A stretch of 64,000 nucleotides of DNA from Carnegiea gigantea. Lineage: Eukaryota > Streptophyta > Magnoliopsida > Caryophyllales > Cactaceae. The stretch lies in contig JAKOGI010000085.1 of the NCBI GenBank assembly GCA_029747015.1, forward strand, positions 167,501 through 231,500, written 5' to 3'. Below, piece by piece: positions 44,411 to 54,627 of the stretch. The position numbers and the translations under genes are program-made. The notes below the pieces were generated by a model that did not search any database, was not told where the DNA came from, and saw only the letters and a list, made by a program, of their open reading frames with translations. Positions within the stretch are counted from its first letter, which is position 1. Every line of letters begins with the position of its first letter.

Positions 44411-45861
44411 CTCAAAAAGGAAAAACAAAGAAAAGAGAAACAAAAAATCGAAAAATAAAAGTAGCAAAACACAATATATACATGGGGATAAACTGTACAC
44501 AATCGAATCAACCAAAACCACCTAATAGCTCAAATATCAGTCTGTACACAGGCATTATATGCATTTCAGGACACATCATCCCAAAGAATGGCATCCAGAC
44601 ATCAGCTTTTCACCCCACGACGCATGCGAACATTGAATCCATCCTGGTGCCTAGTGTGCAAGTGTATCATCACCCTGAAACTAAGCCTACCAAAACCAAA
44701 CTCAATCCCACGCAATTGACACAAGCTACCTTTTTGATTGGCTAGCATAGAAAGCAGGCTTCCCCAGTAGCAGTATTGCCTCAAAGGGTAACACCCAGTA
44801 GCGCATGCCTCAAAGGGGTACTTGTCATTTCCAACTCTTTTCTTCCCCACTTTCTTTTCTTTCCATTATTATTTTTTTCAATACAAACTCATGTTACGCC
44901 TCAAAGGGATACACCCAGTAGCGCTTGAATTTGTTTATTTTTGCTTTTGTTTTGGAAAAAGAAAGGGGGTGCCAGCACATATAAAGGGAACTGTGCAGTA
45001 GACAATGGGAGAGTCGATCGTGGAAGACTAAGAATTCAGGATGATGACAATACATGAATTCAGGACTGGATTGCAAAATTACGCTGGACTGTCGAGGTTA
45101 GAACTGAGGTCTAAAACGACAGATTGGGGATGAATATCTATCATACACATTATACTTATATACGAGCTAACAGTCAAGGTATCAGGGATCAAGGCTGATC
45201 AAAATAGTACAAAACTCCCCTAAATGCAAAAAGAAAAGAAAAATTTGTACAAAAAGGAGAAAAAATGAAAAAGGTATACAAAAATGAAAAATTTTCACAA
45301 AAATAAGAAGAAAAATGGGAGATGACCCCACCCCCCCACCTAAATCTCACAATATCCTCATTGGGAGCCGTGAGTCATCACCAACACACAAAAATAAAGA
45401 AAACAAAATCAAACACAAGAAAAACAAAAGACGTCAAAAATATACACAAGCTAACATACTCTCCCAAGAACACAATCTCACCCAAAACAACAATACGATC
45501 ACACATATATACAAACTGACACCACCAAAAACAAATATGGACCAATCCAACAATACCACCAATCACAACACAATAAAAATCCACAAAAACACGAAAATGG
45601 TGATCATAGCCAACAACGGCTCGGCAGCATCCACATTTCACCACAAGATGATCACCAACCAAAACACAATCCTGAATAACCACAACTAAACAAAAATAAA
45701 AAGAAAGAAAAGAAAAATAGAAAGAAGAGGGGGAAGAGTGAGAACGAGTATACCAGGTCGGGTACTGAATGTACTCGAACTATTCCATGACGACTTAAGG
45801 AGCATCAGCCACTCCTTGCCGCTCAAGATGCGAGTCGTCAGCTCGGATGCAGTCAAAGCTC
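44411..45861 (-). other. E 3' non-coding region, T/G-rich, with internal hairpin
   Basis: Complement of 45370-45700 is T/G rich, as in F. At 45350-45363 the sense strand has CAATG-AGGA-TATTG, extended by two more pairs with one mismatch. It is followed by GGTGGGGGGGTGGGG (45340-45326), a purine tract far from the LTR. 44740-44940 contains three copies of a 'cctcaaaggg' repeat with 'acacccagtagcgc'. No gene is supported. Confidence 0.55.
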
Positions 45862-47088
45862 TCAGAGCTTATCATGCATAGCTGCATGTAGCTCGGAATG
45901 GTGTGAGTAAGGGAACACTGGTAAAGATGGAGCAAACAAAGTTAGTGCCCTCTTAAACTCACCAAATACCTGTGAGAAATCAGCAGAAAAATCAAATGCA
46001 ATAGTCAACGCGATTTCTCCAGGCATGCCCTCTAGGTACGGACGAGAAGGATCAAGGAGGGGGTCATACCCTCTAAAAGTACCTAGAGACTTACGGCAGG
46101 CAGCCTCATTCCCCTCAAGTATCACAAGAGGATCGATAAGCGACAAATCACAACACTTAGGGGAATGGGAGGGTGGTGAACATGAATAGGAAGCATGGGA
46201 TGTATCAAGAGAGGTGGGGGATATATTATCAACAAAATCAGGACTAGTTGGCCCTGCAACCACAACATCCATGCATGAAGTCCCTGTGGGAGTCCCATAA
46301 AAAGTATGCACCTCAATAGAAGCATTGTCGGACTCAGACCAAGTATCATCCTCCTCAACACTAGCGCTAACGCCAAAGGTCTCACCTACCTCGAACTCCG
46401 TCGACTGAGCTAAAGGGGAAGGTGTATCAGGAAAGGTCATGATAAGCGCAGTGTTGTCCCAAAGGGTATTAGGAAAGGATGAAGCAACAGTGAGTGAAGT
46501 GGTCAAGGGAGGGTCAAGTACGTCCTCTAGTCCGGACTGTAGAGGAGGAAAAGACGCACCATCATCACACAGATTGACATCAAGTCTAGGAGCACTAGAG
46601 CTAGGGTCAGTCTCGGGTGATAGGTCATACTCCCGCATTTTATTAACAAACTCAGCAAACTCAACTTGTTGCCTATTCATTGCCTCTATCATATTGCTAA
46701 GTCTAGCAAAGCCTTCATTAGAAATATAATAGGGACAAGAATTACTGGCGTGGTCAGAACAATGGTAAATTTCGCACACAGGAGGGGCATAATTACGGAT
46801 ACAAGGGGGTGGGGTACAAGAATCAGAACAACTAGTTTCAAATTCATGAGTATCCCAAGCCAACCACTCAAGTAATTCCCAAGCTTGATCAACATTTCGA
46901 GCATAGAAATCCTAATGCTCCAAAAGAGCATGGGTCTCACAATTCACACCCTCATCAACAACATGCAATATTTCCCATTTCCCATATAAACATCCACAAG
47001 AAGCACATTGAGCAAGATAAGCATGTAAACGATCCCAATAACGGTAAAATAATTCTTGTTCACATTGGGGAAAATGGAAAATTGCCAT
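45862..47088 (-). pseudogene. E gag-like protein: half gag, knuckle, acidic Ser-rich tail
   Basis: ATG at 47088 to the stop at 45862 is one frame of 408 codons with a single TAG (46912-46914). The N-terminus (MAIFHFPQCEQELFYRYWDRL, then CGCLYGKWEILHVV and VDQAWELLEWLAWDTHEFE) matches the C-terminal half of gypsy gag (YWERF...EAW..L..LA). A zinc knuckle follows (46776-46735) with its second Cys replaced by Tyr (CEIYHCSDHASNSC). The remaining ~270 residues are rich in Ser, Pro, Asp and Glu, ending in FSQVFGEFKRAL and SHHSELHAAM. No protease or RT motif. F encodes the same architecture. Presumed RNA-binding packaging protein; the tail is unexplained. It could be nearly functional, since the only clear lesions are one stop and one Cys change. 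Confidence 0.65.
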
Positions 47089-47183
47089 TGAAATTATTTT
47101 TTTTGATTTTTTTTTTTTTTGGGGATTTTCAAAAGGCCTAGCCTCGAATGCTGAAGTAAACCCTAATATTGAAAAACGCTAAT

Positions 47184-47201
47184 TCCCCGGCAACGGCGCC
47201 A
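47184..47201 (-). promoter_or_regulatory. E primer-binding site, tRNA-Asp type
   Basis: Sense TGGCGCCGTTGCCGGGGA, a full match to the complement of the plant tRNA-Asp 3' end. Six bases from the LTR. Confidence 0.88.
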
Positions 47202-47207
47202 AAAACT

Positions 47208-48605
47208 TGTTGCATGAAAAACAGAGTTTTAATATTTATAAACCCCAAGTGCAAGGTGTATCGTTGAGTACTTGGGGTGTCGTCCGCAGGGAATTGTGTT
47301 TCCAACTACCAGGGCTAGTTAAAGCGTCTCGAGCTAGGCGAGATCGAAGGGTGAAGGATTGAGGAGCTAAACTACGCTACAAACACAGAAACAAGCGACT
47401 TGGAATTGTGATTTTACCAATGAGTGAACCAACTAACCAAGACGAGTCCTAACCTACCCAAATTACACTATGAAAAAGAGATGGTCGGTTGCACCATCAA
47501 AGACCACCCAAGCCCTCTCTCAAGGGTCATGAGCTAGTCTAATTCGAGTAACCACCTACTTTCGTGGGGTTAGTCGAATTAGACCACAAAACTAGCAACC
47601 CCGGACCTAGCTCGATTCGGATACTACTTTCGTGTCCCGAATTCGGCCATTCCCTCTCCCCTCTCCCATACTAGCAAATTGACCTCACCTCTCAGCATAA
47701 GTCAATCGCCCAAAAATAGGGATGAAAACCCTCTCAGGCATTTCATCGAACACTTGGCGGGCATGAAGGTAAACTCTAGGTTCTAAGCATAGATTGGGTA
47801 TGGTTAGGCCAAATACAAGATTAATTAGCCATCAAAAGGCTAATCACAACCCAAGCCAACACAATCTACCCACAAAACATCACAAACACAAGGAAACCTA
47901 AACTAACAAATAAGAACATAAACTTGAAGAACAAAAACAAAGACAATGAAGTAAAACGAATCTAAATTACTAAATAACATGAATTAGCAACAGAAACTAA
48001 ACATATAAACTAAACAAAGCAAATATAAGAATTAAAATGGCAAAACATAAATAAGAACAACAATGAAAAAAAATAGAGAAAAGGAAGAGGGAAACTTATG
48101 CTTGAATTGATCGAAGAACTTGAAATCCACAAGCTTGAATTCCAAAATACAAACTATAATCCTAATCTAATCCTCCTATTGAGGTTTTTATTGACTAAAA
48201 CGTAAACTAAAACTACCCTAAGAAATCGCCTGGAAGAACCCCCGAGCGACCCCCTCGCGAAGACGCCCGAACGAAGCTTAAATAGAAAAACCGAGGCCCG
48301 ACGAACTGGGGGGGCGGCACGACCGTGCCAGGTGGCACGGTCAGGCCGTGCCACGTGGCACGGCCACACCGTGCCACATTGCTGGCACGGTGGCCGTCTC
48401 CCCCGGTTTTGCCCCACTTTGCCGTTTTTCGTCGGTTTTCGCTGTTTTGTCCCGTCTTCGTCCCTTTTTGCGACGTTTGCTTGATTTGGAGTTATTTCCT
48501 ACAAAATATAAATAAAACAAGGTAAAATCCTATAAAATAAAGTTATTATACGAGCAAAAAGTGGGAGAAAGAGGCGCATAAAATGGGTAAATTTACCGTT
48601 CAACA
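47208..48605 (-). repeat. E array LTR 3 (5' LTR)
   Basis: 1398 bases, close to identical to LTR 1. Has a local duplication ('cctctccc' twice at ~47656). GGCACGG cluster at 48315-48392. Flanked on the right by 'acccc' (48606-48610). Confidence 0.92.
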
Positions 48606-49846
48606 ACCCCCTTATCGGGGTGAGAATGATGTGGTCTGGTTCGGTTTAGGACTTTTCAATTGGTCGATTAGTTGAAACTTAGAACGAAAATTTCTAATTG
48701 CCACCAATTATCCATATAACACTCTTTGTCATTCAATTAGTAAAAGGACAAATTGTTTTCATAAGTGTCAATAGTAAAATGTCAATTTTTATAAAGAAAG
48801 GCACAATTATTAAATTTTGGGTTTTCGTTTTTCATTTTTATTATTTTTAAAAATGATCAAACATGAAAAACTCAATTGGTTCGACTTTGTTTTGATTTCG
48901 CTAACTGATGCGTGAAATCATTTCAAATAACTGAAAAATGGGTTAATTCTACCAAGTCCTTAAGTATCCTAATGTGATTGTTTGTCGGGTGAGGATCGTT
49001 GGGTACGTAGTCCATTCTTATGGAACTAGAACTCGTCCTAGGGAACCGATCCCTATCTCGATTCAACTAATGTAAAGAATTTTAGAACTGATATTGGAAC
49101 TGGTCGGGACCGAGTACAGTTCCAGGTACCCAGTTCAAATGTTTTTCAAGAGAAATAGACGGCCATTATTAGAAAAATAGAGAGAGTCGACGAGAGCATT
49201 TGGTTGGGACGATGGCTAATGGGATGCTCAACTCAACGAACAGTCAGAGACCAGACAAGTAACCTGAACTGAGAACAGAGAAATAGATGAGGAGAAGAGA
49301 AGAGAAGAGATAGAGAGAGAGAGAGAGAGACAAGGGACTCACTGGCTTGGTGACGAAGATTGACAACCATGGCCAACAAGGACAGAAATGCTAAAACCAA
49401 AAATAAGAGTGTGAGAAATCACAGCAGGAGGAGAGAGAGAAAGAGATTAGAACATGTACAGAAAGAAAGAGACTCACTGGTCAGTCGAAGAGCGGAGCAT
49501 CAGAGTCGAAGGAGAAAGAGAAATTTGGAGGAGATTGTGATGGAGGACGGGTAATGTGCGTGTGTATATCATACCATATCATCATATATATTTATATATT
49601 TTTGGATTTTGAGGGTGAGTTTTGAACACGTGTATATAAGTAAATATCATAGAAGATGTGATTAATGAGAGAAATAAATAAAGAGGATGTCATTATCCAT
49701 TTTGAAGCTAATGTTAGGAGTAGGGATTATTAACACGTATTTTGTCATTTGATAGCTCACTATGGCATCGCATTCTTTTATATTCTAAACCATTACAAAA
49801 CAACCCCAATAGTCTTCCTCATTAAGCGCAATTGTTTAATTATTAT
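48606..49846. other. Unassigned sequence right of E array
   Basis: 48606-48868 is the flank copied between LTRs 1 and 2. 49283-49330 is a GA-rich microsatellite. 49575-49600 is an AT repeat. The Arg-rich frame at 49360-49554 follows the GA-rich composition, so I do not call it. 'attat' at 49842-49846 is the left target duplication of the next element. Confidence 0.6.
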
Positions 49847-50494
49847 TGTTGGGTTTTATGGCCCAAAATCTCGAGTATCGGCACGGGGAGCCCATGCTGC
49901 ACAGACACGGGCGTGCCAAGACGAAGAGCCGAAGACGAGAGGGACAGAAAATTGGCACGGGGGCACCGTGCCATATGGCACGGCCGTGCCATGTGGCACT
50001 GGGTGACCGTGCCACGTGGCACGGTCGTGCCACGTGTCTTCTCGCCGCCTCTTTCGGATGGCGGCTAGGGTTTCTGTCTTCAAGGAGGATTCCTCCTGGC
50101 GGCTAGGGTTGTGCTTTGGTGACGGTTTTTGGAAGGAGGCAGCTAGGGTTTTCAGGGGGAAACCCTACCTCACAGACCCTATATAAAGGGGGTCTAGGGC
50201 CTTGTTTCAAGATACTCCAGTATAGAAAACGCATTGAGAGAGTGAGATTATTTGTGAGAGAATACAATTGAGAGTATTGTAATTCTGCTCTTAATCACTG
50301 AAGTGATTGTGGTGTACTATTCTGCTCATAGTGAAATTTGTCGGTGTGCTGTCGCCGTCCGTGGTTTTTCCCACATTGGGTTTCCACGTAAAATTCGCTG
50401 TGTTCTTGATTCTTATTTCTTTCATTGTTGCGTTGTGTTCTTGGTTGAATTCTGTTGCATTGTCACATCCTATTATCCCCTTTATTTCCTAACA
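49847..50494 (+). repeat. Copia 5' LTR
   Basis: 648 bases, TGTTGGG...CTAACA. Carries several GGCACGG/CCGTGCC palindromes at 49920-50035, a TATA box at 50180, and a pyrimidine-poor leader. Confidence 0.95.
50180..50188 (+). promoter_or_regulatory. Copia LTR TATA box
   Basis: TATATAAAG, followed ~30 bases on by a likely RNA start region. An identical copy is in the 3' LTR at 55108-55116. Confidence 0.7.
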
Positions 50495-50496
50495 AG

Positions 50497-50508
50497 TGGT
50501 ATCAGAGC
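50497..50508 (+). promoter_or_regulatory. Copia primer-binding site
   Basis: TGGTATCAGAGC, complementary to the plant initiator tRNA-Met 3' end, two bases after the LTR. Confidence 0.93.
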
Positions 50509-50519
50509 GAGGTTATAGG

Positions 50520-53500
50520 ATGTCTTCAATCATGACGGTGGACATACAGAAATTTGACGGGGAGATTAGCTTTAATCTCTGGAAGGTACAGATGAGGGCG
50601 GTCCTCATCCAGCACGGGCTGTGGAAGGTCCTGCAGGGACCTCACGTCAAACCTTCAGGCACAACGGATGAAAAGTGGGCTGAGGATCAGCAGAAAAGGC
50701 ATGGGAAGTTGACAGATGAGGAATGGGAGGAACTGGAGCTGAAGGCAGTTTCAGCCATACAACTATGTCTGGCACCTCACGTGCTCCGCGAGGTTCTTGA
50801 TAAGGTAACTGCTGTTGACCTTTGGACTAGGCTAGAAGAACTATATATGACAAAGAGTCTAGCCAATAAGATCAGGCTAAAAGAAAGGTTATACACCTCT
50901 CGTATGGCTGAAGGTACGCCTGTCCAGAAACATCTGAATGATTTCAATTCAATTCTAGTTGATTTGGAAAGTCTGGATGTAAAAATTGATGATGAGGATA
51001 AAGCCATCTTGCTTATTGTCTCACTACCCCCTTCATATAAACACTTTAAAGAAATCATGCTGTATAGTAACACGGATACTATATCGTTTGAAGATGTCAA
51101 GGCTAACCTTCTTTCAAAAGAAAAGTTTGACCATGACATTCATGCTGACCAGGGTGAAGGGCTGGCTGTTAGGGGTAGGACAACTGAGAAGAAGGGAAAC
51201 GGTAATAGGAAGAGCCGTTCTAAATCAAGAAATCCTCATGCTAATAAAACCTGCCACTTTTGCAAAAAATTGGGTCACATAAAGGCTAATTATTGGAAGC
51301 TAAAGAACAAGAATGAGGAAACGGGTAAAACTGCTACTGCTGACTGTGTGGTAGAGTCTGAGTCAGAAGGGGATGTTCTGCTTGCTACTTCTTTAGCTAC
51401 CACCTCTGGGAAAGTGGTGGATAACAATTGGGTCTTGGATTCTGGTTGCACATTCCACATGTGTCCTCATAGGGACTGGTTCGTTACTTATGAGTCTGTG
51501 GATTCTGGGGTGGTACTTATGGGCAATGATAGTGTATGCAAGGTTGCAGGGATAGGTACAGTTCAAATCAGAACCCATGATGGCACTATTAGAACATTGT
51601 CTAAAGTGCGTCATATTCCTGATATGACTCGTTGCTTGATTTCCTTGGGAACTCTTGAGTCTAATGGTTGCAGAATCGTCATGGAGAATGGAGCTCTAAA
51701 GGTGGCTAAAGGAGCCATGGTGATGATGAAGGGACTGAGGCAGGGCAGTCTCTACATCCTGCAGGGAGCCACAGTTACAGGAGCAGCTGCGGTAGGTACA
51801 GCAGATGAGACGATGTTATGGCACATGAGGCTGGGCCATATGAGTGAGAAAGGGATGACCATTCTGGGTAAGAAAGGTTGTCTTGGTAACGCTAGTACGG
51901 GTAAGTTGGATTTTTGTGATCACTGCATATTTGGGAAACAGAAAAGGGTAAGTTTCTCAAAGGCTAGTCACCGTACTCAGGGGGTCCTGGACTACATCCA
52001 TTCTGATTTGTGGGGTCCCTCTAAGGTACCTTCGATGGGAGGTAAGCGTTACATGTTAACATTTGTTGATGATTTCTCACGAAAAGTTTGGGTGTATTTC
52101 TTGAGACAGAAAAACGAGACATTCTCAATGTTTAAGAAATTCAAGGCTCTGGTTGAGAACCAGACTGGTAAAAGGATCAAGAAACTCAGGACTGATAATG
52201 GCCTGGAGTTTGTTGAATCTGAGTTTGAAGAGTTCTGCACAGCAAACGGCATAGCCAGGCATAAAACCTTGGTCGGGAAACCACAACAGAATGGGGTCGC
52301 AGAACGAATTAACAGGACATTGTTAGAGAAAGCACGGTGTTTGCTTTCAACTGCTGGGCTTTGGGATCGCAAAGCGTTTTGGGCTGAGGCCATTTCTACG
52401 GCCTGCTACCTGGTGAATCGATCACCACACTCCTCCATCGAGTTTCAGATTCCAGAAGAAGTATGGTCAGGTAATCCTATTGACTACTCTAATCTCAGGG
52501 TATTTGGGTGTCCTGTGTATGCTCATGTAAATGAGGGAAAACTAGCACCTAGAGCAGTTAAATGTATGTTTTTAGGGTATGCTAGTGAATCTAAGGGGTA
52601 TCGTATGTGGTGTCCTGATTCTAAGAAAGTAATACAAAGTAGGGATGTTACTTTCAATGAGTCTGATATATTATCTTCTGGAAAGAATGCTGCTGTTCCT
52701 TCTACTGGTGCAGGAACTCAGCAAGACACCAACATGGAGGTGGAGCTGGAGACTGCTACAGCTCAAGGTGGAGCTATGAGGGAAGTCCAGGTCACTGAGC
52801 CTGGGGCTATCAGCACTAATCAACCTCAGGAGGAGGTTGAGCACTCTATAGCACGTGATCGTCCTCGCAGGGAGATCAAGAGACCGGCCCGGTACAACGA
52901 TGATGAAGGGCTGATAGCATTTGCACTTTCCGTTGCAGAGGAAGTGTCTGAAGGAACTGAGCCTTCAAATTATACAGAAGCCATCACCTGCCTAAGTTCA
53001 CCCGACTGGATTCAGGCTATGCAAGAAGAAATGGAAAGTCTGCAGAAAAATGGGACTTGGGAGTTATGTAACCTGCCTAAAGGCCGACGGGCCTTAACTG
53101 CCAAATGGATATACAAGAAGAAGGAGGGCATTCCTGGGGTAGAGGATGCAAGGTGGAAAGCAAGGTTGGTTGTTCGTGGTTGCAACCAACGGGAAGGTAT
53201 AGACTACAATGAGGTTTTCTCTCCTGTAGTCAGACACACCTCTATTCGATTATTGTTATCTATTGTGACATTGTTTAACTTGGAGTTGGAGCAGCTTGAT
53301 GTAAAAACAGCCTTCCTGCATGGTGAGCTGGAAGAGGAGATATATATGAAGCAACCTGAAGGGTTTGCTGTTCCTGATAAGGAACACATGGTATGTAAGT
53401 TGAAAAAGTCCTTGTATGGACTCAAGCAGGCTCCTAGGCAGTGGTATAAACATTTTGACACGTTTATGATTGATAATGGTTATATACGTAGTAGATATGA

Positions 53501-54527
53501 TAATTGTGTATACTTTAGACAATATGGTGATGGGTCCTTTATATATTTACTACTGTATGTTGATGACATGCTAATTGCATCTAAAGATAAAACCCTGATT
53601 AGCATGCTAAAATCTCAGCTCAGTAAGGAATTCGAAATGAAAGACTTAGGTGCAGCTAAAAGGATACTGGGCATGGAGATTCACAGGGATCGAAAGGAGG
53701 GAAAATTATACTTGTCTCAAGAAAAATATCTTGAGAAGGTATTAAGCAAGTTCAAAATGAGGGACTGCAAGGCAGTGTCTACCCCTCTTGCTGCACATTT
53801 TAAACTGTCTGCGGAATGCTGTCCGCAAACGGAAGAGGACATCGGTAGAATGTCCAATGTACCATACTCTAGTGCTGTAGGGAGTTTGATGTATGCCATG
53901 GTCTGTACCAGACCAGACTTATCACATGCTGTGAGTGTGGTAAGTAGATATATGCATAATCCTGGAAAGGACCACTGGGAGGGTGTAAAATGGATCCTAC
54001 GGTATGTAAAGGGAACTGTGGGGAAAGGGCTGGTATTTGATAGAAACAAGGCTGCTACATCTGATGTAGTAGGGTATGTTGATTCTGATTATGCTGGTGA
54101 TTTGGATAGGAGGAGGTCCATATCTGGGTACATCTTTACCATGTGTGGGGGCGCTATCTCTTGGAAAGCGTCTTTACAATCTATTGCAGCTCTGTCCACA
54201 ACAGAAGCTGAGTATATTGCTGCCACTGAAGGGGTGAAGGAAGCTACCTGGCTAAGGGGACTGGTAATGGAGCTTGGAATACAATCTGCTACTGTGGTAT
54301 TTTCTGATAGTCAGAGTACCATACATCTAACAAAGAATGATGCCCACCACTCGAAGACCAAGCATATCAGCGTCAAATATCATTATGTACGAGACACAGT
54401 TGCTGCAGGAGAAATAATGATGAAGAAAGTTCACACCTCAGAGAATCCTGCTGACATGCTTACAAAGCCACTACCTACAGCTAAGTTCAAGCATTGCTTG
54501 GATTTAGTGGGAGTTCACAGCTGCTGA
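50520..54527 (+). CDS. Copia gag-pol polyprotein
   Basis: 1335 residues without interruption. I start at ATG 50520 because upstream codons overlap the PBS. Order: gag (FDGEISFNLWKVQMRAVL); zinc knuckle from residue 245 (CHFCKKLGHIKANY, where the last Cys is Tyr); protease (VLDSGCTFHM, Asp 307); pre-integrase (LWHMRLGHMSEKG, CDHCIFGKQ). Integrase follows with Asp 496, Asp 559 and Glu 595, spacing 35, so the DDE triad is complete. RT has KTAFLHGELEEEIYMKQPEGF, LYGLKQAPRQWY and YVDD at 1013-1016. RNase H has Asp 1188 (GYVDSDYAGD), STTEAEYIA at 1227-1235 and FSDSQSTIHL. All enzyme residues I can check are present. The only suspicious point is the knuckle Cys-to-Tyr change, which could weaken RNA packaging. 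Length and order are normal for plant copia elements. Confidence 0.96.
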   Translation: MSSIMTVDIQKFDGEISFNLWKVQMRAVLIQHGLWKVLQGPHVKPSGTTDEKWAEDQQKRHGKLTDEEWEELELKAVSAIQLCLAPHVLREVLDKVTAVDLWTRLEELYMTKSLANKIRLKERLYTSRMAEGTPVQKHLNDFNSILVDLESLDVKIDDEDKAILLIVSLPPSYKHFKEIMLYSNTDTISFEDVKANLLSKEKFDHDIHADQGEGLAVRGRTTEKKGNGNRKSRSKSRNPHANKTCHFCKKLGHIKANYWKLKNKNEETGKTATADCVVESESEGDVLLATSLATTSGKVVDNNWVLDSGCTFHMCPHRDWFVTYESVDSGVVLMGNDSVCKVAGIGTVQIRTHDGTIRTLSKVRHIPDMTRCLISLGTLESNGCRIVMENGALKVAKGAMVMMKGLRQGSLYILQGATVTGAAAVGTADETMLWHMRLGHMSEKGMTILGKKGCLGNASTGKLDFCDHCIFGKQKRVSFSKASHRTQGVLDYIHSDLWGPSKVPSMGGKRYMLTFVDDFSRKVWVYFLRQKNETFSMFKKFKALVENQTGKRIKKLRTDNGLEFVESEFEEFCTANGIARHKTLVGKPQQNGVAERINRTLLEKARCLLSTAGLWDRKAFWAEAISTACYLVNRSPHSSIEFQIPEEVWSGNPIDYSNLRVFGCPVYAHVNEGKLAPRAVKCMFLGYASESKGYRMWCPDSKKVIQSRDVTFNESDILSSGKNAAVPSTGAGTQQDTNMEVELETATAQGGAMREVQVTEPGAISTNQPQEEVEHSIARDRPRREIKRPARYNDDEGLIAFALSVAEEVSEGTEPSNYTEAITCLSSPDWIQAMQEEMESLQKNGTWELCNLPKGRRALTAKWIYKKKEGIPGVEDARWKARLVVRGCNQREGIDYNEVFSPVVRHTSIRLLLSIVTLFNLELEQLDVKTAFLHGELEEEIYMKQPEGFAVPDKEHMVCKLKKSLYGLKQAPRQWYKHFDTFMIDNGYIRSRYDNCVYFRQYGDGSFIYLLLYVDDMLIASKDKTLISMLKSQLSKEFEMKDLGAAKRILGMEIHRDRKEGKLYLSQEKYLEKVLSKFKMRDCKAVSTPLAAHFKLSAECCPQTEEDIGRMSNVPYSSAVGSLMYAMVCTRPDLSHAVSVVSRYMHNPGKDHWEGVKWILRYVKGTVGKGLVFDRNKAATSDVVGYVDSDYAGDLDRRRSISGYIFTMCGGAISWKASLQSIAALSTTEAEYIAATEGVKEATWLRGLVMELGIQSATVVFSDSQSTIHLTKNDAHHSKTKHISVKYHYVRDTVAAGEIMMKKVHTSENPADMLTKPLPTAKFKHCLDLVGVHSC

Positions 54528-54627
54528 GGGCCCTGCGGGGCATAGCCCCATAGGGGGCATCACCCTTAGGGGTGAGACGATGGCGACGGAAAGTTGAAGA
54601 TTGGAGATTTTGGTCCAAGGTGGAGAT
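54528..54627 (+). promoter_or_regulatory. Copia 3' leader and polypurine tract
   Basis: Hundred-base spacer after the stop. AAGGTGGAGAT (54617-54627) directly before the 3' LTR is the polypurine tract. Confidence 0.8.

Larger units (their letters stand above)
41099..48605 (-). mobile_element. E: three-LTR array of a non-autonomous gypsy-like element
   Basis: Three near-identical LTRs (41099-42487, 42822-44223, 47208-48605). The pair 42822-48605 forms a complete ~5.8-kb element: LTR, PBS, gag-like gene, T/G-rich region, hairpins, polypurine tract, LTR. The third LTR (41099-42487) is followed by ~263 bases identical to the flank right of 48605, then 71 bases of leader plus PBS. The direct repeat 'acccc' brackets the whole array (41094-41098 and 48606-48610), so it grew from a single insertion. 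No protease, RT or integrase. Confidence 0.88.

Noticed and set aside
45315..45689. Open frame rich in Asn, Thr, Lys (plus strand) and its Val/Cys-rich complement
   Set aside because: Both come from the A/C-rich versus T/G-rich composition of the E 3' region.
48990..49150. Words such as 'gggaccgag' and 'ggaactg' suggesting another MITE
   Set aside because: I could not find inverted termini or a target duplication.
49360..49554. Arg/Lys-rich small frame
   Set aside because: Follows directly from the GA-rich microsatellite-like sequence (49283-49520); no motif.
50496..50519. Upstream GTG start for the copia polyprotein
   Set aside because: These codons overlap the tRNA primer-binding site; ATG at 50520 is the natural start.
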